A DNA stretch of 64,000 nucleotides from Leptolyngbya sp. FACHB-261 (GTDB lineage: Bacteria > Cyanobacteriota > Cyanobacteriia > FACHB-261). Location: the NCBI RefSeq assembly GCF_014696065.1, contig NZ_JACJPL010000027.1, positions 434,001-498,000 of the forward strand, in the 5' to 3' direction. The notes beneath the pieces are model-generated. The model did not search any database. It was not told where the DNA came from and was given only the letters and a program-made list of their open reading frames with translations. This document shows positions 47,036 to 54,794 of this stretch, one piece after another. How positions within the stretch are numbered: position 1 is the stretch's first letter; every line of letters starts with the position of its first letter. The position numbers and the translations under genes were made by a program.

Positions 47036-48835
47036 CTAGTAACACTCCACGGCTACTAACTGATTGAAAACAGCTTGGGGTAGGAAAGACGGACGGCGGT
47101 CTATATCCATTGCTGGGCAGCCTCCTTGGCGAGTGAGGCCAGGCGCATCTTCAGGAATATATTCACGAGCACTGTAGAACGTGTTGGGAATCTCTAGGCC
47201 GGGCAGCGAGAAGATATTTTCTGGAGCACCGTAGCACTGAGCTACTCGCAGCAAGTCAACCCGCATGCTCTCAAAGGCTTCTTTCAGCCGTTGCAGTTTC
47301 CAAGCTTCTAACCCGCGTGGAGGCTGAGCAATAAAGTCTCGCACGATCTGGTAGAGCTGCTGCTGCTGAAACACCCAACCTTTAGGGCCCCGCCAGTAGC
47401 GTAAAGGGTCGTAGAGGGGATCAGCTGGATCGGCACTCAAAATTAGCGATTCAAAGCAAATTTGCTCTCCATGCTGGAACAGAGGTCCGTCTAGGATGTC
47501 GATCAGGCGATCAACTGCCTCTAAGCCAGTAATGAATTGTCCGTACAGGGGGCCAAGTACCTGAGGCGTTAAGCCTTCTAAGAAATTCTGCTGATGCCAG
47601 TCGAATGCAAGCCAAGGCTGATGACCATCGCCGCGGGTCCAGATATGCATTGCATTTTTCTGGGTTTCAGTGACGTACTGGTTGAGCCGATCAACCATCT
47701 CCAGGTTGTGAAGCGCCTTGGCAATTTCTAAAGCCTGCCGTTGGCTACGCTGCAGAATCCCCGTCGCCTGAGGATCCACAACCCAAATGGGATAACCGAA
47801 CTCTCGCAGGTTGGCCTGAAGTAACTGCCAAGATGTCTCGGGGAGATAGCCCTCATGGTCCCGTTGCGACAAGTAGGACCAAACATTATCAGTGATACTC
47901 TCGCTGTTGAGGCTGAAGGTTGGCCAAGCCTTAAGCTGGCTCATCACCTCTTCACGGCTCACTTCCCCTAAACGGGCTCGGTTGTAGAGCGTATCCACCC
48001 GTTGCATTTGGCGTACGATGCCCATGGCCTGGTTGTAGAAAGGCGGCTCAGGCCGGACACGAGGATTAGCTCGTCCAGCCAAGACGTTATAGCCGCCCTC
48101 TTCAGTGCGCAGAACTGTTACATCTTTACGCTGCTCCTCTGCTGTCTCATCCCAAAGATCGGGGGTGATTCGCTCTTCCAGTAGACGCAGAACCGGTGGC
48201 GAGTTGTCCCAACCATTAGCCCAAGGATGGGTCTGCACAAATAGGCCGTTGTAGCGTTTGCCTGGAGCGCGGTGGAAATAACCCAAGGCCTGCACAACTT
48301 CTAGCAGGCGTTGGTTGAGCCATTGGCTAAAGGCCAGAGTGCGTTCACCATCATGTAGAGCCCGGTGAGCGCGATCCAATGCACACAAAGTTTCACCGTG
48401 ATGGGGCGGCTGATTGATGGAACTAGTGCGGATGCCAATGCGGGACTGAGCAGGGTGCCAGTAGTCAGGCCCTGGAAAGTAGGTGACCCACTCATCAGGC
48501 AAATCCTGAAAAAATACAATGTGGGGCAGCATACCATCACTGTGCATCGCCCACATATGAGTTTCGAAAATCTGACAGAGCACGCGCAAGCGCGACAGCA
48601 GAAAAGAACGAGGGACTGGGTAATTGCGTTCTGCTAAAGCCCGGATGACGTCTGCCTGGTATTTCACCACCAAGGCTGTATCGTGGTTCCACTCGTAGGG
48701 ATACAAAATCCGATCGGGTGATATCGCAATGTAAGTGAGTTCACTTTCGCGATGAAAGACAAGGAAAATACCACGATCAACAGAATCAAAACCTTGACGA
48801 ACAATTTCGGCGAGCAGTTGACGGCTAAATCTCAT
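47036..48835 (-). CDS. Putative (alpha/alpha)6 glycosidase (GH63/MGH-like)
   Basis: A 599-residue soluble protein with no signal peptide. Motifs fit the six-hairpin glycosidases: YPYEWNHDTALVVKYQADV (about 46-64), HPWANGWDNSPPVLRL (the Asp of WDNSP corresponds to the catalytic acid), and YWRGPKGWVFQQQQLYQIV, like the YWRGPxW stretch of GH63/GH37. The family hydrolyses terminal glucosides such as glucosylglycerate or mannosylglycerate; a role in compatible-solute or glycogen turnover is possible but unproven. It stands alone, converging on the antiporter gene. Confidence 0.7.
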   Translation of the reverse strand: MRFSRQLLAEIVRQGFDSVDRGIFLVFHRESELTYIAISPDRILYPYEWNHDTALVVKYQADVIRALAERNYPVPRSFLLSRLRVLCQIFETHMWAMHSDGMLPHIVFFQDLPDEWVTYFPGPDYWHPAQSRIGIRTSSINQPPHHGETLCALDRAHRALHDGERTLAFSQWLNQRLLEVVQALGYFHRAPGKRYNGLFVQTHPWANGWDNSPPVLRLLEERITPDLWDETAEEQRKDVTVLRTEEGGYNVLAGRANPRVRPEPPFYNQAMGIVRQMQRVDTLYNRARLGEVSREEVMSQLKAWPTFSLNSESITDNVWSYLSQRDHEGYLPETSWQLLQANLREFGYPIWVVDPQATGILQRSQRQALEIAKALHNLEMVDRLNQYVTETQKNAMHIWTRGDGHQPWLAFDWHQQNFLEGLTPQVLGPLYGQFITGLEAVDRLIDILDGPLFQHGEQICFESLILSADPADPLYDPLRYWRGPKGWVFQQQQLYQIVRDFIAQPPRGLEAWKLQRLKEAFESMRVDLLRVAQCYGAPENIFSLPGLEIPNTFYSAREYIPEDAPGLTRQGGCPAMDIDRRPSFLPQAVFNQLVAVECY

Positions 48836-49020
48836 GCCAGACCCACAGTAAAGACGATTGTAATCAAAGGTGCAGCTACATTCGTACAGTCATCTATTCA
48901 TAGCACCGGTCGTTAGGCCAAGGCCTACCAACTCAGCATCCTCACGGTGTCTTAATGGAGTAGCTTGATACGTTGTCACGTCTCCGTAACGCAGTTCCCT
49001 TAAGGCAAATTTAAATAGCG

Positions 49021-49566
49021 TTATGGTGAAGTGCTTGGAGCTGGTAGCTGATCCAGTTCAATATCAGGGCCCCGGTCCACGAGTTCGATGTGCCATTGCC
49101 CCAATCGGTTGGATTCGAAAGCGACATAGCGCCCATCAGCACTGATAGTGGGATGGCGAACTGAACCAGTTAAGTAAAGAGTTAAGTTGTCCAGTGTGCG
49201 CTGCTGTCGGTCGTAGACCCAAATATCAGAACGGCCTCGCTCATCAGTGACGTAAGCAATATAGCGAGCAGTAGCACTAATGCTTGGTTGGTCCTGCGAG
49301 GAATCCAAACGATTGAGGTCAGCCAGAGGCAGCATCCGGCGATTGCTTACGTCGTAGAGAAACACATCGCGGCTGGCATTACGGTCAGAGGCAAAAGCTA
49401 AATATTGGCCATTGGCACTGTAAGACGGGGACTCATCTGGAGCTTGGCTATTAATGCCAGCACCCCCGATTTCAGGCGGCGGCGTGAACACGCGAAAGGG
49501 CTCACAGCTACTCAGCAGTGAGGCTAACAACAGCAATTTAGCGGGGAGCCAATGGCAGGTTCTCAA
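49021..49566 (-). CDS. TolB-like beta-propeller lipoprotein (copy 3)
   Basis: Third of three tandem paralogues. A TTG start at 49566 gives a good lipoprotein signal (RTCHWLPAKLLLLASLLSSC); frames further upstream overlap the previous gene more. The mature part has WD40-like/TolB repeats: SYSANGQYLAFASDRNASRD, SISATARYIAYVTDERGRSD, TISADGRYVAFESNRLGQWH, then VDRGPDIEL. That is about three and a half blades, half a normal propeller. The last stretch shares 27 identical bases with copy 1. Function unknown; periplasmic face of the membrane predicted. Confidence 0.75.
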   Translation of the reverse strand: MRTCHWLPAKLLLLASLLSSCEPFRVFTPPPEIGGAGINSQAPDESPSYSANGQYLAFASDRNASRDVFLYDVSNRRMLPLADLNRLDSSQDQPSISATARYIAYVTDERGRSDIWVYDRQQRTLDNLTLYLTGSVRHPTISADGRYVAFESNRLGQWHIELVDRGPDIELDQLPAPSTSP

Positions 49567-50110
49567 GAGGTTGCCCTGTGGCGCGGTTGTAGACCAGAAT
49601 ATCCCACTGCCCACCAACACTAGACTCAAAGGCGATGGTACTGCCATCAGCACTGATCGTCGGGTTGCGCACATCGCTGTTAAGGCCTTGAGTCAAATTC
49701 TGGAGTTGCTGAGTCTCACGATTGTAGAGATAAATGCCAGCCCGTCCCTGCCGGTTGGCAGCAAAAACTAACCACTTAGCATCAGCAGAGGCGACTGGAT
49801 GCGAGGTTAGGCTATCTAAACCATTCAATCCTGGCATTTCCAACAAGCGTTGATTCTGGTTGTCGTAGAGAAACACATCACGGCTGCCCTTGCGATCGGA
49901 TGTGAATAGAACAAAACGCCCTTCAGGACCTATCTGAGGATTTTCGTCAGCATAGGTGCTGTTGAGACCACTGCCTGAAGGGTCAACGTTAGGACCCAAA
50001 AAGCGGGGGTAACCCGAGCAACCTGCTAGTAGGAGTGGCAACAGTAACCAAAATTGAGAAGCGCGGATCACGGCGTTAGCTGGGGGAGCGAGCAGGGGTA
50101 TCCAGTTCAA
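49538..50110 (-). CDS. TolB-like beta-propeller lipoprotein (copy 2)
   Basis: A 190-residue middle member of the tandem set: lipobox LLAGC (Cys about 31), then YADENPQIGPEGRFVLFTSD, RKGSRDVFLYDNQNQRLLEM, PVASADAKWLVFAANRQGRA, TISADGSTIAFESSVGGQWD. It overlaps its neighbours on both sides by about 30 bases, which points to one polycistronic transcript with coupled translation. Unlike the other two it lacks the terminal DRGPDIEL and ends in QPLENLPLAPR. Confidence 0.78.
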   Translation of the reverse strand: MNWIPLLAPPANAVIRASQFWLLLPLLLAGCSGYPRFLGPNVDPSGSGLNSTYADENPQIGPEGRFVLFTSDRKGSRDVFLYDNQNQRLLEMPGLNGLDSLTSHPVASADAKWLVFAANRQGRAGIYLYNRETQQLQNLTQGLNSDVRNPTISADGSTIAFESSVGGQWDILVYNRATGQPLENLPLAPR

Positions 50111-50612
50111 TATCAGGGCCCCGGTCGATCACCTCAATATCCCACTGACCACGACGGCTAGTTTCAAAGGTAATGTAACGACCTTCAGGGCTGATTGAGG
50201 GATGGCGAACCCAGCCGTCATAAGTTGCGGTCAGGCTAACAGCTCTCTGGATTTGCCGATCGTAGAGATAAACCTCGGGCCGACCTCGAATAATGCTGGT
50301 GTACACCAAATAGCGGGCACTTGCACTCAGACTTGGACTCTCGGGCATCAAGCTCAGTTCGCGCAGATGGGGCAAATTGACGAACTGCTGAGCTTGCAGG
50401 TCATACAGCAAAATTTCCTGACGCTGGTTTCGTTCTGAAATCAGAGCCAGGAAACGGCCGTCTGCACTGAGAGTTGGCTGTGTGTCGGCATAGCGACTGT
50501 TAAGAGAAGAGCGTGGGCCAGTTACTGGGTTGCCGCCGCAGCTAGTTAGCAGGAGGAGAGCTACGACGGCTGAGTAACCCAGTTGCCAGTAAGGTCTATT
50601 CGTCGTCCTCAT
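50076..50612 (-). CDS. TolB-like beta-propeller lipoprotein (copy 1)
   Basis: First of three tandem paralogues, 178 residues from ATG 50612, which lies within the end of ycf66 (17-base overlap). Lipobox LLTSC (Cys about 25), then YADTQPTLSADGRFLALISE, RNQRQEILLYDLQAQQFVNL, SLSASARYLVYTSIIRGRPE, SISPEGRYITFETSRRGQWD and IDRGPDIELD. The repeats are those of TolB C-terminal propellers, which bind periplasmic partners. Confidence 0.78.
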   Translation of the reverse strand: MRTTNRPYWQLGYSAVVALLLLTSCGGNPVTGPRSSLNSRYADTQPTLSADGRFLALISERNQRQEILLYDLQAQQFVNLPHLRELSLMPESPSLSASARYLVYTSIIRGRPEVYLYDRQIQRAVSLTATYDGWVRHPSISPEGRYITFETSRRGQWDIEVIDRGPDIELDTPARSPS

Positions 50613-51510
50613 CGTAGTGGGGGCGGCGCGGCCTATCTTCCTCAAAGTCTTGTTCACCGCCAAAGTCTTCATCCACGTCAATATCGATCGGACGGGTTGG
50701 TTCTACTTCGCGATTGGGACGAGGGCGACTATTGCGAGGACGTTGAGGCGGTAGGTCATCTCGTTGGTCCCACTCATCTCGTCTGTCATCTCGGTCTTCT
50801 GAGATAGGTGGCGTAGGAGGCTCGTTAATCTCGACATCAATATCAGTTAGTTCTGGCTCGACAGGACGCGGACGGCGGGGTCGAGTGGGGCCGGGGGAGC
50901 CACCATCGCCAGTCGGTGGCCTTCTGCCACTACCAGCGGGGCGACGAGAGGTCGGCACATCAGACACCTCCCCATCAACGGGGCGAGGACGGCGGCGGGG
51001 TGGTGCATCGGTTACTTCCCCTTCTACCGGACGAGGACGACGGCGACGGGGAGGCGTGTCACCGGCTAACTGAGCAGGACGGCTGTAGCGGTCAACATCA
51101 TCTTCGTCCGCACTGCGGATCGGACGAGGAGAACGACGGCGGGTCGGTTCATCAAAGCGACGGGTATCGTCTAAATCCACCTTGTAACTGCGGCGGATTG
51201 GCGGATCATCCTCAATGATCGGTTCACTGCGTCGCGCCTGAACGGTTGCAATCTGACGTAGCCGTAGAGTCTCAAAAATAAAAAAGCCGGCTGTGCCAGC
51301 CATCAAAACTTGACCGAACCAGAGGATTGGATCCAATCGCCAACCTTGCCACATCAGAATTAGACCTGAGAGGCCACTAGCCGCCGAAAACACAATGTCG
51401 TAATCGCGCGAGACGTCTGGCTTAAAAGTCCGCACGAAATAAAAGCCAATGCTAGCCAGCAGTACAGCCAGTCCCAAAATGAACTGGTAGTTGAACTGAA
51501 CGTTAACCAT
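50596..51510 (-). CDS. ycf66: Ycf66 family protein
   Basis: Conserved in cyanobacteria and some plastids; function unknown. 304 residues from ATG 51510 (MVNVQFNYQFILGLAVLLAS), which has GGAGG before it; the frame opens earlier at 51567. Three hydrophobic segments (about 8-24, 38-54, 60-80) form a membrane domain (ILGLAVLLASIGFYFVRTF; WQGWRLDPILWFGQVL). The rest is a highly charged Arg/Pro/Asp tail with a perfect-register 16-residue duplication. psbX lies immediately upstream, separated by a terminator, and the TolB-like lipoproteins overlap its end. Confidence 0.9.
   Translation of the reverse strand: MVNVQFNYQFILGLAVLLASIGFYFVRTFKPDVSRDYDIVFSAASGLSGLILMWQGWRLDPILWFGQVLMAGTAGFFIFETLRLRQIATVQARRSEPIIEDDPPIRRSYKVDLDDTRRFDEPTRRRSPRPIRSADEDDVDRYSRPAQLAGDTPPRRRRPRPVEGEVTDAPPRRRPRPVDGEVSDVPTSRRPAGSGRRPPTGDGGSPGPTRPRRPRPVEPELTDIDVEINEPPTPPISEDRDDRRDEWDQRDDLPPQRPRNSRPRPNREVEPTRPIDIDVDEDFGGEQDFEEDRPRRPHYDEDDE
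50954..51051. repeat. 48-bp tandem repeat in ycf66
   Basis: Two 48-base units encode PRRRPRPVEGEVTDAP and PRRRPRPVDGEVSDVP in the disordered tail of Ycf66. Confidence 0.65.
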
Positions 51511-51573
51511 TTCCCGCCTCCTACGTAAGGCCCATTCTAACCAAATTCGGAAGGGCCCCTGGGCCATTCAAAA

Positions 51574-51603
51574 CAGGAACCCCGACCAAGGCCGAGGCTC
51601 CTG
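51574..51603 (-). terminator. Terminator after psbX
   Basis: On the minus strand CAGGAGCCTCGGCC-TT-GGTCGGGGTTCCTG forms a 14-bp stem with a few G-U pairs, followed by TTTT. It lies between psbX and ycf66. Confidence 0.6.
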
Positions 51604-51629
51604 AGTTTAAAGCTGCATCGCCTAACGGC

Positions 51630-51758
51630 TTAGATGCGGCTGCTTCTTTTAACTTTGTCCTTTTGGCTAATAAAAATCAAACCAACAGTTGCGGGGATCA
51701 AAACAACAACAGCCCCTGCAAGCAGGCTAAGCAAGAAATTGGCTAGAGACGGTGTCAT
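51630..51758 (-). CDS. psbX: Photosystem II reaction centre protein X
   Basis: A 42-residue single-helix subunit of photosystem II, located by translating the minus strand. It begins MTPSLANFLLSLLAGAVVVL and continues with IPATVGLIFISQKD and a basic end (KVKRSSRI), matching cyanobacterial PsbX along its whole length; PsbX lies near cytochrome b559 and helps quinone exchange in PSII. AGGAG lies nine bases before the ATG. An imperfect 8-bp dyad (AGACTCCA-ATTA-TGGAGACT, 51795-51814) sits about 40-55 bases upstream and may be part of its promoter. psbX next to ycf66 is a conserved cyanobacterial arrangement. Confidence 0.95.
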   Translation of the reverse strand: MTPSLANFLLSLLAGAVVVLIPATVGLIFISQKDKVKRSSRI

Positions 51759-51878
51759 ATCAACCAGCTCCTAAGAAAAGTAAAGTATTGCTACAGACTC
51801 CAATTATGGAGACTATCACAAATTGCTCGTTTACTACCGGGTCTCGCTCAAGGCTTGGGATCAGTTGCCAAGCCAAGT

Positions 51879-53474
51879 TTAGGGTGAGGTTGCGGGTAGC
51901 CCCCACCAAGCCAACGCGTAGGATTGCTTCGGCTGGTTCACAGTTTGGCGCAGCACCACCCTCAGCTTGTACCGACCGTTTTGAGGCACCTTGAAAAAGA
52001 TGTGTTCAACACTGTCTTCTGGACTGATCGAGGCAGCAACGCTACCGGCGGAATCGGTAGCATCGGCAGGCATCAAGTAGAGATCCAGGTTATTAAGACC
52101 CTCATTTTGGAAGTTTTCGCCGACATCGTACTCGCCATTGCCATTTTTGTCATTTAGGGTAACCAAACGGTCCCAGGCTAGGCTGGCGGAGACAAAAGTC
52201 CCAGCTTTCAAGGGCTGCTCGATTACGTAGTCTTGAGATTTCGTGTTGTTGTCTACCAAGTTGTAATCCCAACCGATTGCTGGCACAGCTGCACTTGGCC
52301 CATACTGACCCGGTTTAAACTGTTCAAATGCCCGATAGGCATTGAGTTGACCGGTACCTAACTCCATATCTAAAGGAATGGCTGGATCGCGGTAAGCATC
52401 AGAGCTGAGCCAGTCCTGTCCCCCTTTATCGAGAATCGTGCGGCTCATACCTAATAAAGACCCATCTCCCGGATCCTTTTCCTTTTCCGCCGAGTTCATG
52501 AGCACCACTTTCATCAGCTCATGGCGCCGAGCTGCCAAGCTCCAGTGGTTGGCACCCGCAGAAATTTGAGCATCGCCATACTGTTGCAGCAGGGCTACGG
52601 TGCTAGTGACGTGGGGAGCCGCAAAACTGGTGCCACTGCTGACTGTGCGCGAACCATTGAGAGTCGTCAGGGTAATGCCTGCACCGGGGGCCACTAAATC
52701 AACGCTACGCCGTGGGCCAACAGCATCCTCACGGCCCACCAAATTGGCCCGGTGCAAACGCTTAAACAAGCCACCAACCGCTTCTGTGAAAGCAATATCA
52801 ACGCCGTTGTAGTTATCTGTAGGCAGGGGGATACCGCCATCACCCTGATTGCCAGCGATCGCATAGAGCACATTGTGAACTCGGGCGGACCAGTCAACAC
52901 ATTGGGTTAACAGTGAATTGCCATCCAGGCTAGCGTTGGGTCTCGGGTCGCGCTCTAAGGTTTCACCAAAGCTGAAATTAATTGCCCTCACATCATTGCC
53001 GTTCTGAAGGGCAACCTGCTGCGCTGATAGACAAGCTTGAGGTTGGATACTCTCACGACGCCCTGAACCCAACCCAAAAGCTGAAGAATAAAGTCGAGCT
53101 TGAGGGGCTACCCCTCGAAATAGCTTGTCAATGCTGATCATCACACCCGCCACGCTCTCAGCGTGTTCCTCAATGTTTTCATTGCGTCCAGTCGGACGAT
53201 CTCGATAAAACAACCGGGCTGGCACAATATCCAAATTCTGGCCAGAAACTTTGTCAGTATTGCGTTGCCCTGGCCGACCAGGCTCAACCTGACCGATCGC
53301 GATTTTACGACCTGTGAGATTGTAGGGCGGTAACTGCAACCGTAACGCGTCAATGCCATTAGGGCCTGCGGAGGAATCAGGCCTGAGCGCCAGCGCGGGG
53401 GTTGCCAGCAGCGCAGCACTCATGGCTCCCCAGAGGCAAAACCAGGAACGGGCGGAGTAGAGCTTGGCAGACAT
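51879..53474 (-). CDS. Secreted subtilisin-like (S8) serine peptidase
   Basis: A 531-residue protein with a signal peptide (LWGAMSAALLATPALA/L). The catalytic Ser is S283 (SSGTSFAAPHVT), the His H104 (IEEHAESVAGVM), and the oxyanion Asn is in AIAGNQGDGG. Where typical subtilases have the Asp in a DTG motif this one reads IAIGQVEPGRPG, with E64 at or near the Asp position. A C-terminal beta domain (about 390-531; DNLYLMPAD-like LDLYLMPADAT, EHIFFKVPQNGRYKLRV) resembles a pre-peptidase C-terminal domain. An acidic DKNGNGEYDVGEN stretch suggests calcium binding. Whether it is active with Glu is uncertain. Confidence 0.85.
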   Translation of the reverse strand: MSAKLYSARSWFCLWGAMSAALLATPALALRPDSSAGPNGIDALRLQLPPYNLTGRKIAIGQVEPGRPGQRNTDKVSGQNLDIVPARLFYRDRPTGRNENIEEHAESVAGVMISIDKLFRGVAPQARLYSSAFGLGSGRRESIQPQACLSAQQVALQNGNDVRAINFSFGETLERDPRPNASLDGNSLLTQCVDWSARVHNVLYAIAGNQGDGGIPLPTDNYNGVDIAFTEAVGGLFKRLHRANLVGREDAVGPRRSVDLVAPGAGITLTTLNGSRTVSSGTSFAAPHVTSTVALLQQYGDAQISAGANHWSLAARRHELMKVVLMNSAEKEKDPGDGSLLGMSRTILDKGGQDWLSSDAYRDPAIPLDMELGTGQLNAYRAFEQFKPGQYGPSAAVPAIGWDYNLVDNNTKSQDYVIEQPLKAGTFVSASLAWDRLVTLNDKNGNGEYDVGENFQNEGLNNLDLYLMPADATDSAGSVAASISPEDSVEHIFFKVPQNGRYKLRVVLRQTVNQPKQSYALAWWGLPATSP

Positions 53475-53553
53475 AGGGTATTGGATTGTCCTGTAGTCGG
53501 TGAATGAGCTTGGTTAGGCCTAGCGGTGCCTGTTCCCGTTTTACAATGACCCC

Positions 53554-54267
53554 ATGGATGACAAGGTAATTGTTCGGGATTATTTCAACGCCACCGGTTT
53601 TGAACGCTGGCGACGCATTTACGGCGATGGTGAGGTCAGCTCGGTCCAGCGGGACATTCGGGTTGGCCACCAACGGACAGTCGATACCCTACTCGAATGG
53701 TTACGCTCGGATGCAAGCCAGTCTGGTGGTAGTCTCGACTCCCTCAAAATTTGTGATGCTGGCTGCGGTGTAGGCAGCCTAAGTATCCCTTTGGCCCAAG
53801 CTGGGGCCAAGGTTTTTGCCAGTGATATTTCACAGAGCATGGTCAGTGAGGCTCAGCAGAGAGCTGCCGCTTTAGGTCTTCAAAACAACCCCAGTTTTGC
53901 GGTTCAGGATCTAGAAACCCTGAGTGGTCAATACCCCACCGTAATCTGTCTAGATGTTCTGATTCACTATCCAGAGGCCAAAGCAGCGGAGATGATTCAG
54001 CACCTCGCGAGTCTAGCCCAGTCTCGCCTGGTTTTGAGCTTCGCTCCTAAGACCCTGCTCCTAACTTTGTTAAAGCGGATTGGCGAATTTTTTCCGGGCC
54101 CCAGCAAAACGACCCGTGCCTATCAGCATCGCGAGCGCGAAATCGTAGCTGTTTTAGAACAGCTGGGATTTAAAGTCCGACGACGGACAATGATTAGCAC
54201 CCGCTTTTATTTCTCTTGCCTACTAGAAGCCATCCGCCCTGAGATAGAGACGGAGAAGCCTAACTAA
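53554..54267 (+). CDS. chlM: Mg-protoporphyrin IX O-methyltransferase
   Basis: Second Mg-branch step of chlorophyll synthesis: methylates the C13 propionate of Mg-protoporphyrin IX with SAM. 237 residues. MDDKVIVRDYFNATGFERW and IYGDGEVSSVQRDIRVGH are characteristic of ChlM/BchM, followed by the SAM motif ICDAGCGVGSLSIPLAQAGA (about 68-87), the DLE and CLDVLIHYP motifs and the C-terminal FSFAPKT-like stretch LSFAPKTLLL. It is the next step after the chelatase encoded at 16.8-20.4 kb. Confidence 0.95.
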   Translation: MDDKVIVRDYFNATGFERWRRIYGDGEVSSVQRDIRVGHQRTVDTLLEWLRSDASQSGGSLDSLKICDAGCGVGSLSIPLAQAGAKVFASDISQSMVSEAQQRAAALGLQNNPSFAVQDLETLSGQYPTVICLDVLIHYPEAKAAEMIQHLASLAQSRLVLSFAPKTLLLTLLKRIGEFFPGPSKTTRAYQHREREIVAVLEQLGFKVRRRTMISTRFYFSCLLEAIRPEIETEKPN

Positions 54268-54319
54268 CCCCTACATTGCCGCTTTATTAAGCAATGTAAC
54301 AAAATTGCTGTCATGCTGG

Positions 54320-54357
54320 CTTGACAGCTTGACAGCAAGAAGAGGTCCTACTATCGT
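54320..54357 (+). promoter_or_regulatory. Candidate promoter of the RHH-ycf46 operon
   Basis: CTTGACAG is repeated in tandem (54320-54336), offering a TTGACA -35 box at 54329 with TATCGT 17 bases later. A start site near 54364 would exclude TTG 54361 and favours ATG 54394 for the first gene. Confidence 0.4.
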
Positions 54358-54393
54358 GAGTTGTACGCCCGGGTAAGCAGTAGTCAAGAGTAT

Positions 54394-54732
54394 ATGCAAG
54401 ACCAGGAAAGGCATAAGGTAACGTTGTACCTCACGTCGGAGCTGCACCAGCACCTGAAAATTCAGGCGGCGGTTGAGGGTAAATCAATGTCCGAGATGGC
54501 TAAGCGAGCCATTTCGTTTTTCCTCAGTCATGCAGATGTGGTTTACGAGACGGAAGCATCTCGAGTTGGACAAACCCATCGAGTTTACTCTTGTCCCGAT
54601 TGCAAGCACTCTGTGGTTTTCAAAGAAGGTGAGTTGGCTCCCCTAGGTGAACAGCCAGGTGTGATGGTAGAAGAGGGTGCTGAACTCTCCGATGCCAGCA
54701 AGAGCCAGGATGAGGAGCTAGTTCCCTGCTAA
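54394..54732 (+). CDS. Ribbon-helix-helix protein with C-terminal CxxC
   Basis: A 112-residue protein: RHH (CopG/Arc-type) fold at about 5-50 (HKVTLYLTSELHQHLKIQAA, EGKSMSEMAKRAISFFL), then a short Cys-containing beta piece (YSCPDCKHSVVFKEGEL) and an acidic tail ending in Cys. RHH proteins bind DNA as dimers. It precedes ycf46 by 62 bases; Synechocystis has a three-gene stress-responsive cluster slr0373-slr0374(ycf46)-slr0376 (from memory), so this may be the equivalent first member. Could autoregulate the operon (inference). TTG 54361 is an alternative start. Confidence 0.7.
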   Translation: MQDQERHKVTLYLTSELHQHLKIQAAVEGKSMSEMAKRAISFFLSHADVVYETEASRVGQTHRVYSCPDCKHSVVFKEGELAPLGEQPGVMVEEGAELSDASKSQDEELVPC

Positions 54733-54794
54733 GTAGGGCTTTAGATTCCATTCGACCGTATTTGTAGCTGTTGTCTCGTCGATGTATCGTTGCC

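Noticed and set aside
50954-51051. Possible CRISPR-like repeats
   Set aside because: Only two in-frame 48-base units inside a coding region, no spacers; a protein repeat.
50916-51218. Plus-strand ORF opposite the Ycf66 tail
   Set aside because: Generated by the repetitive Arg/Pro/Asp codons on the other strand.
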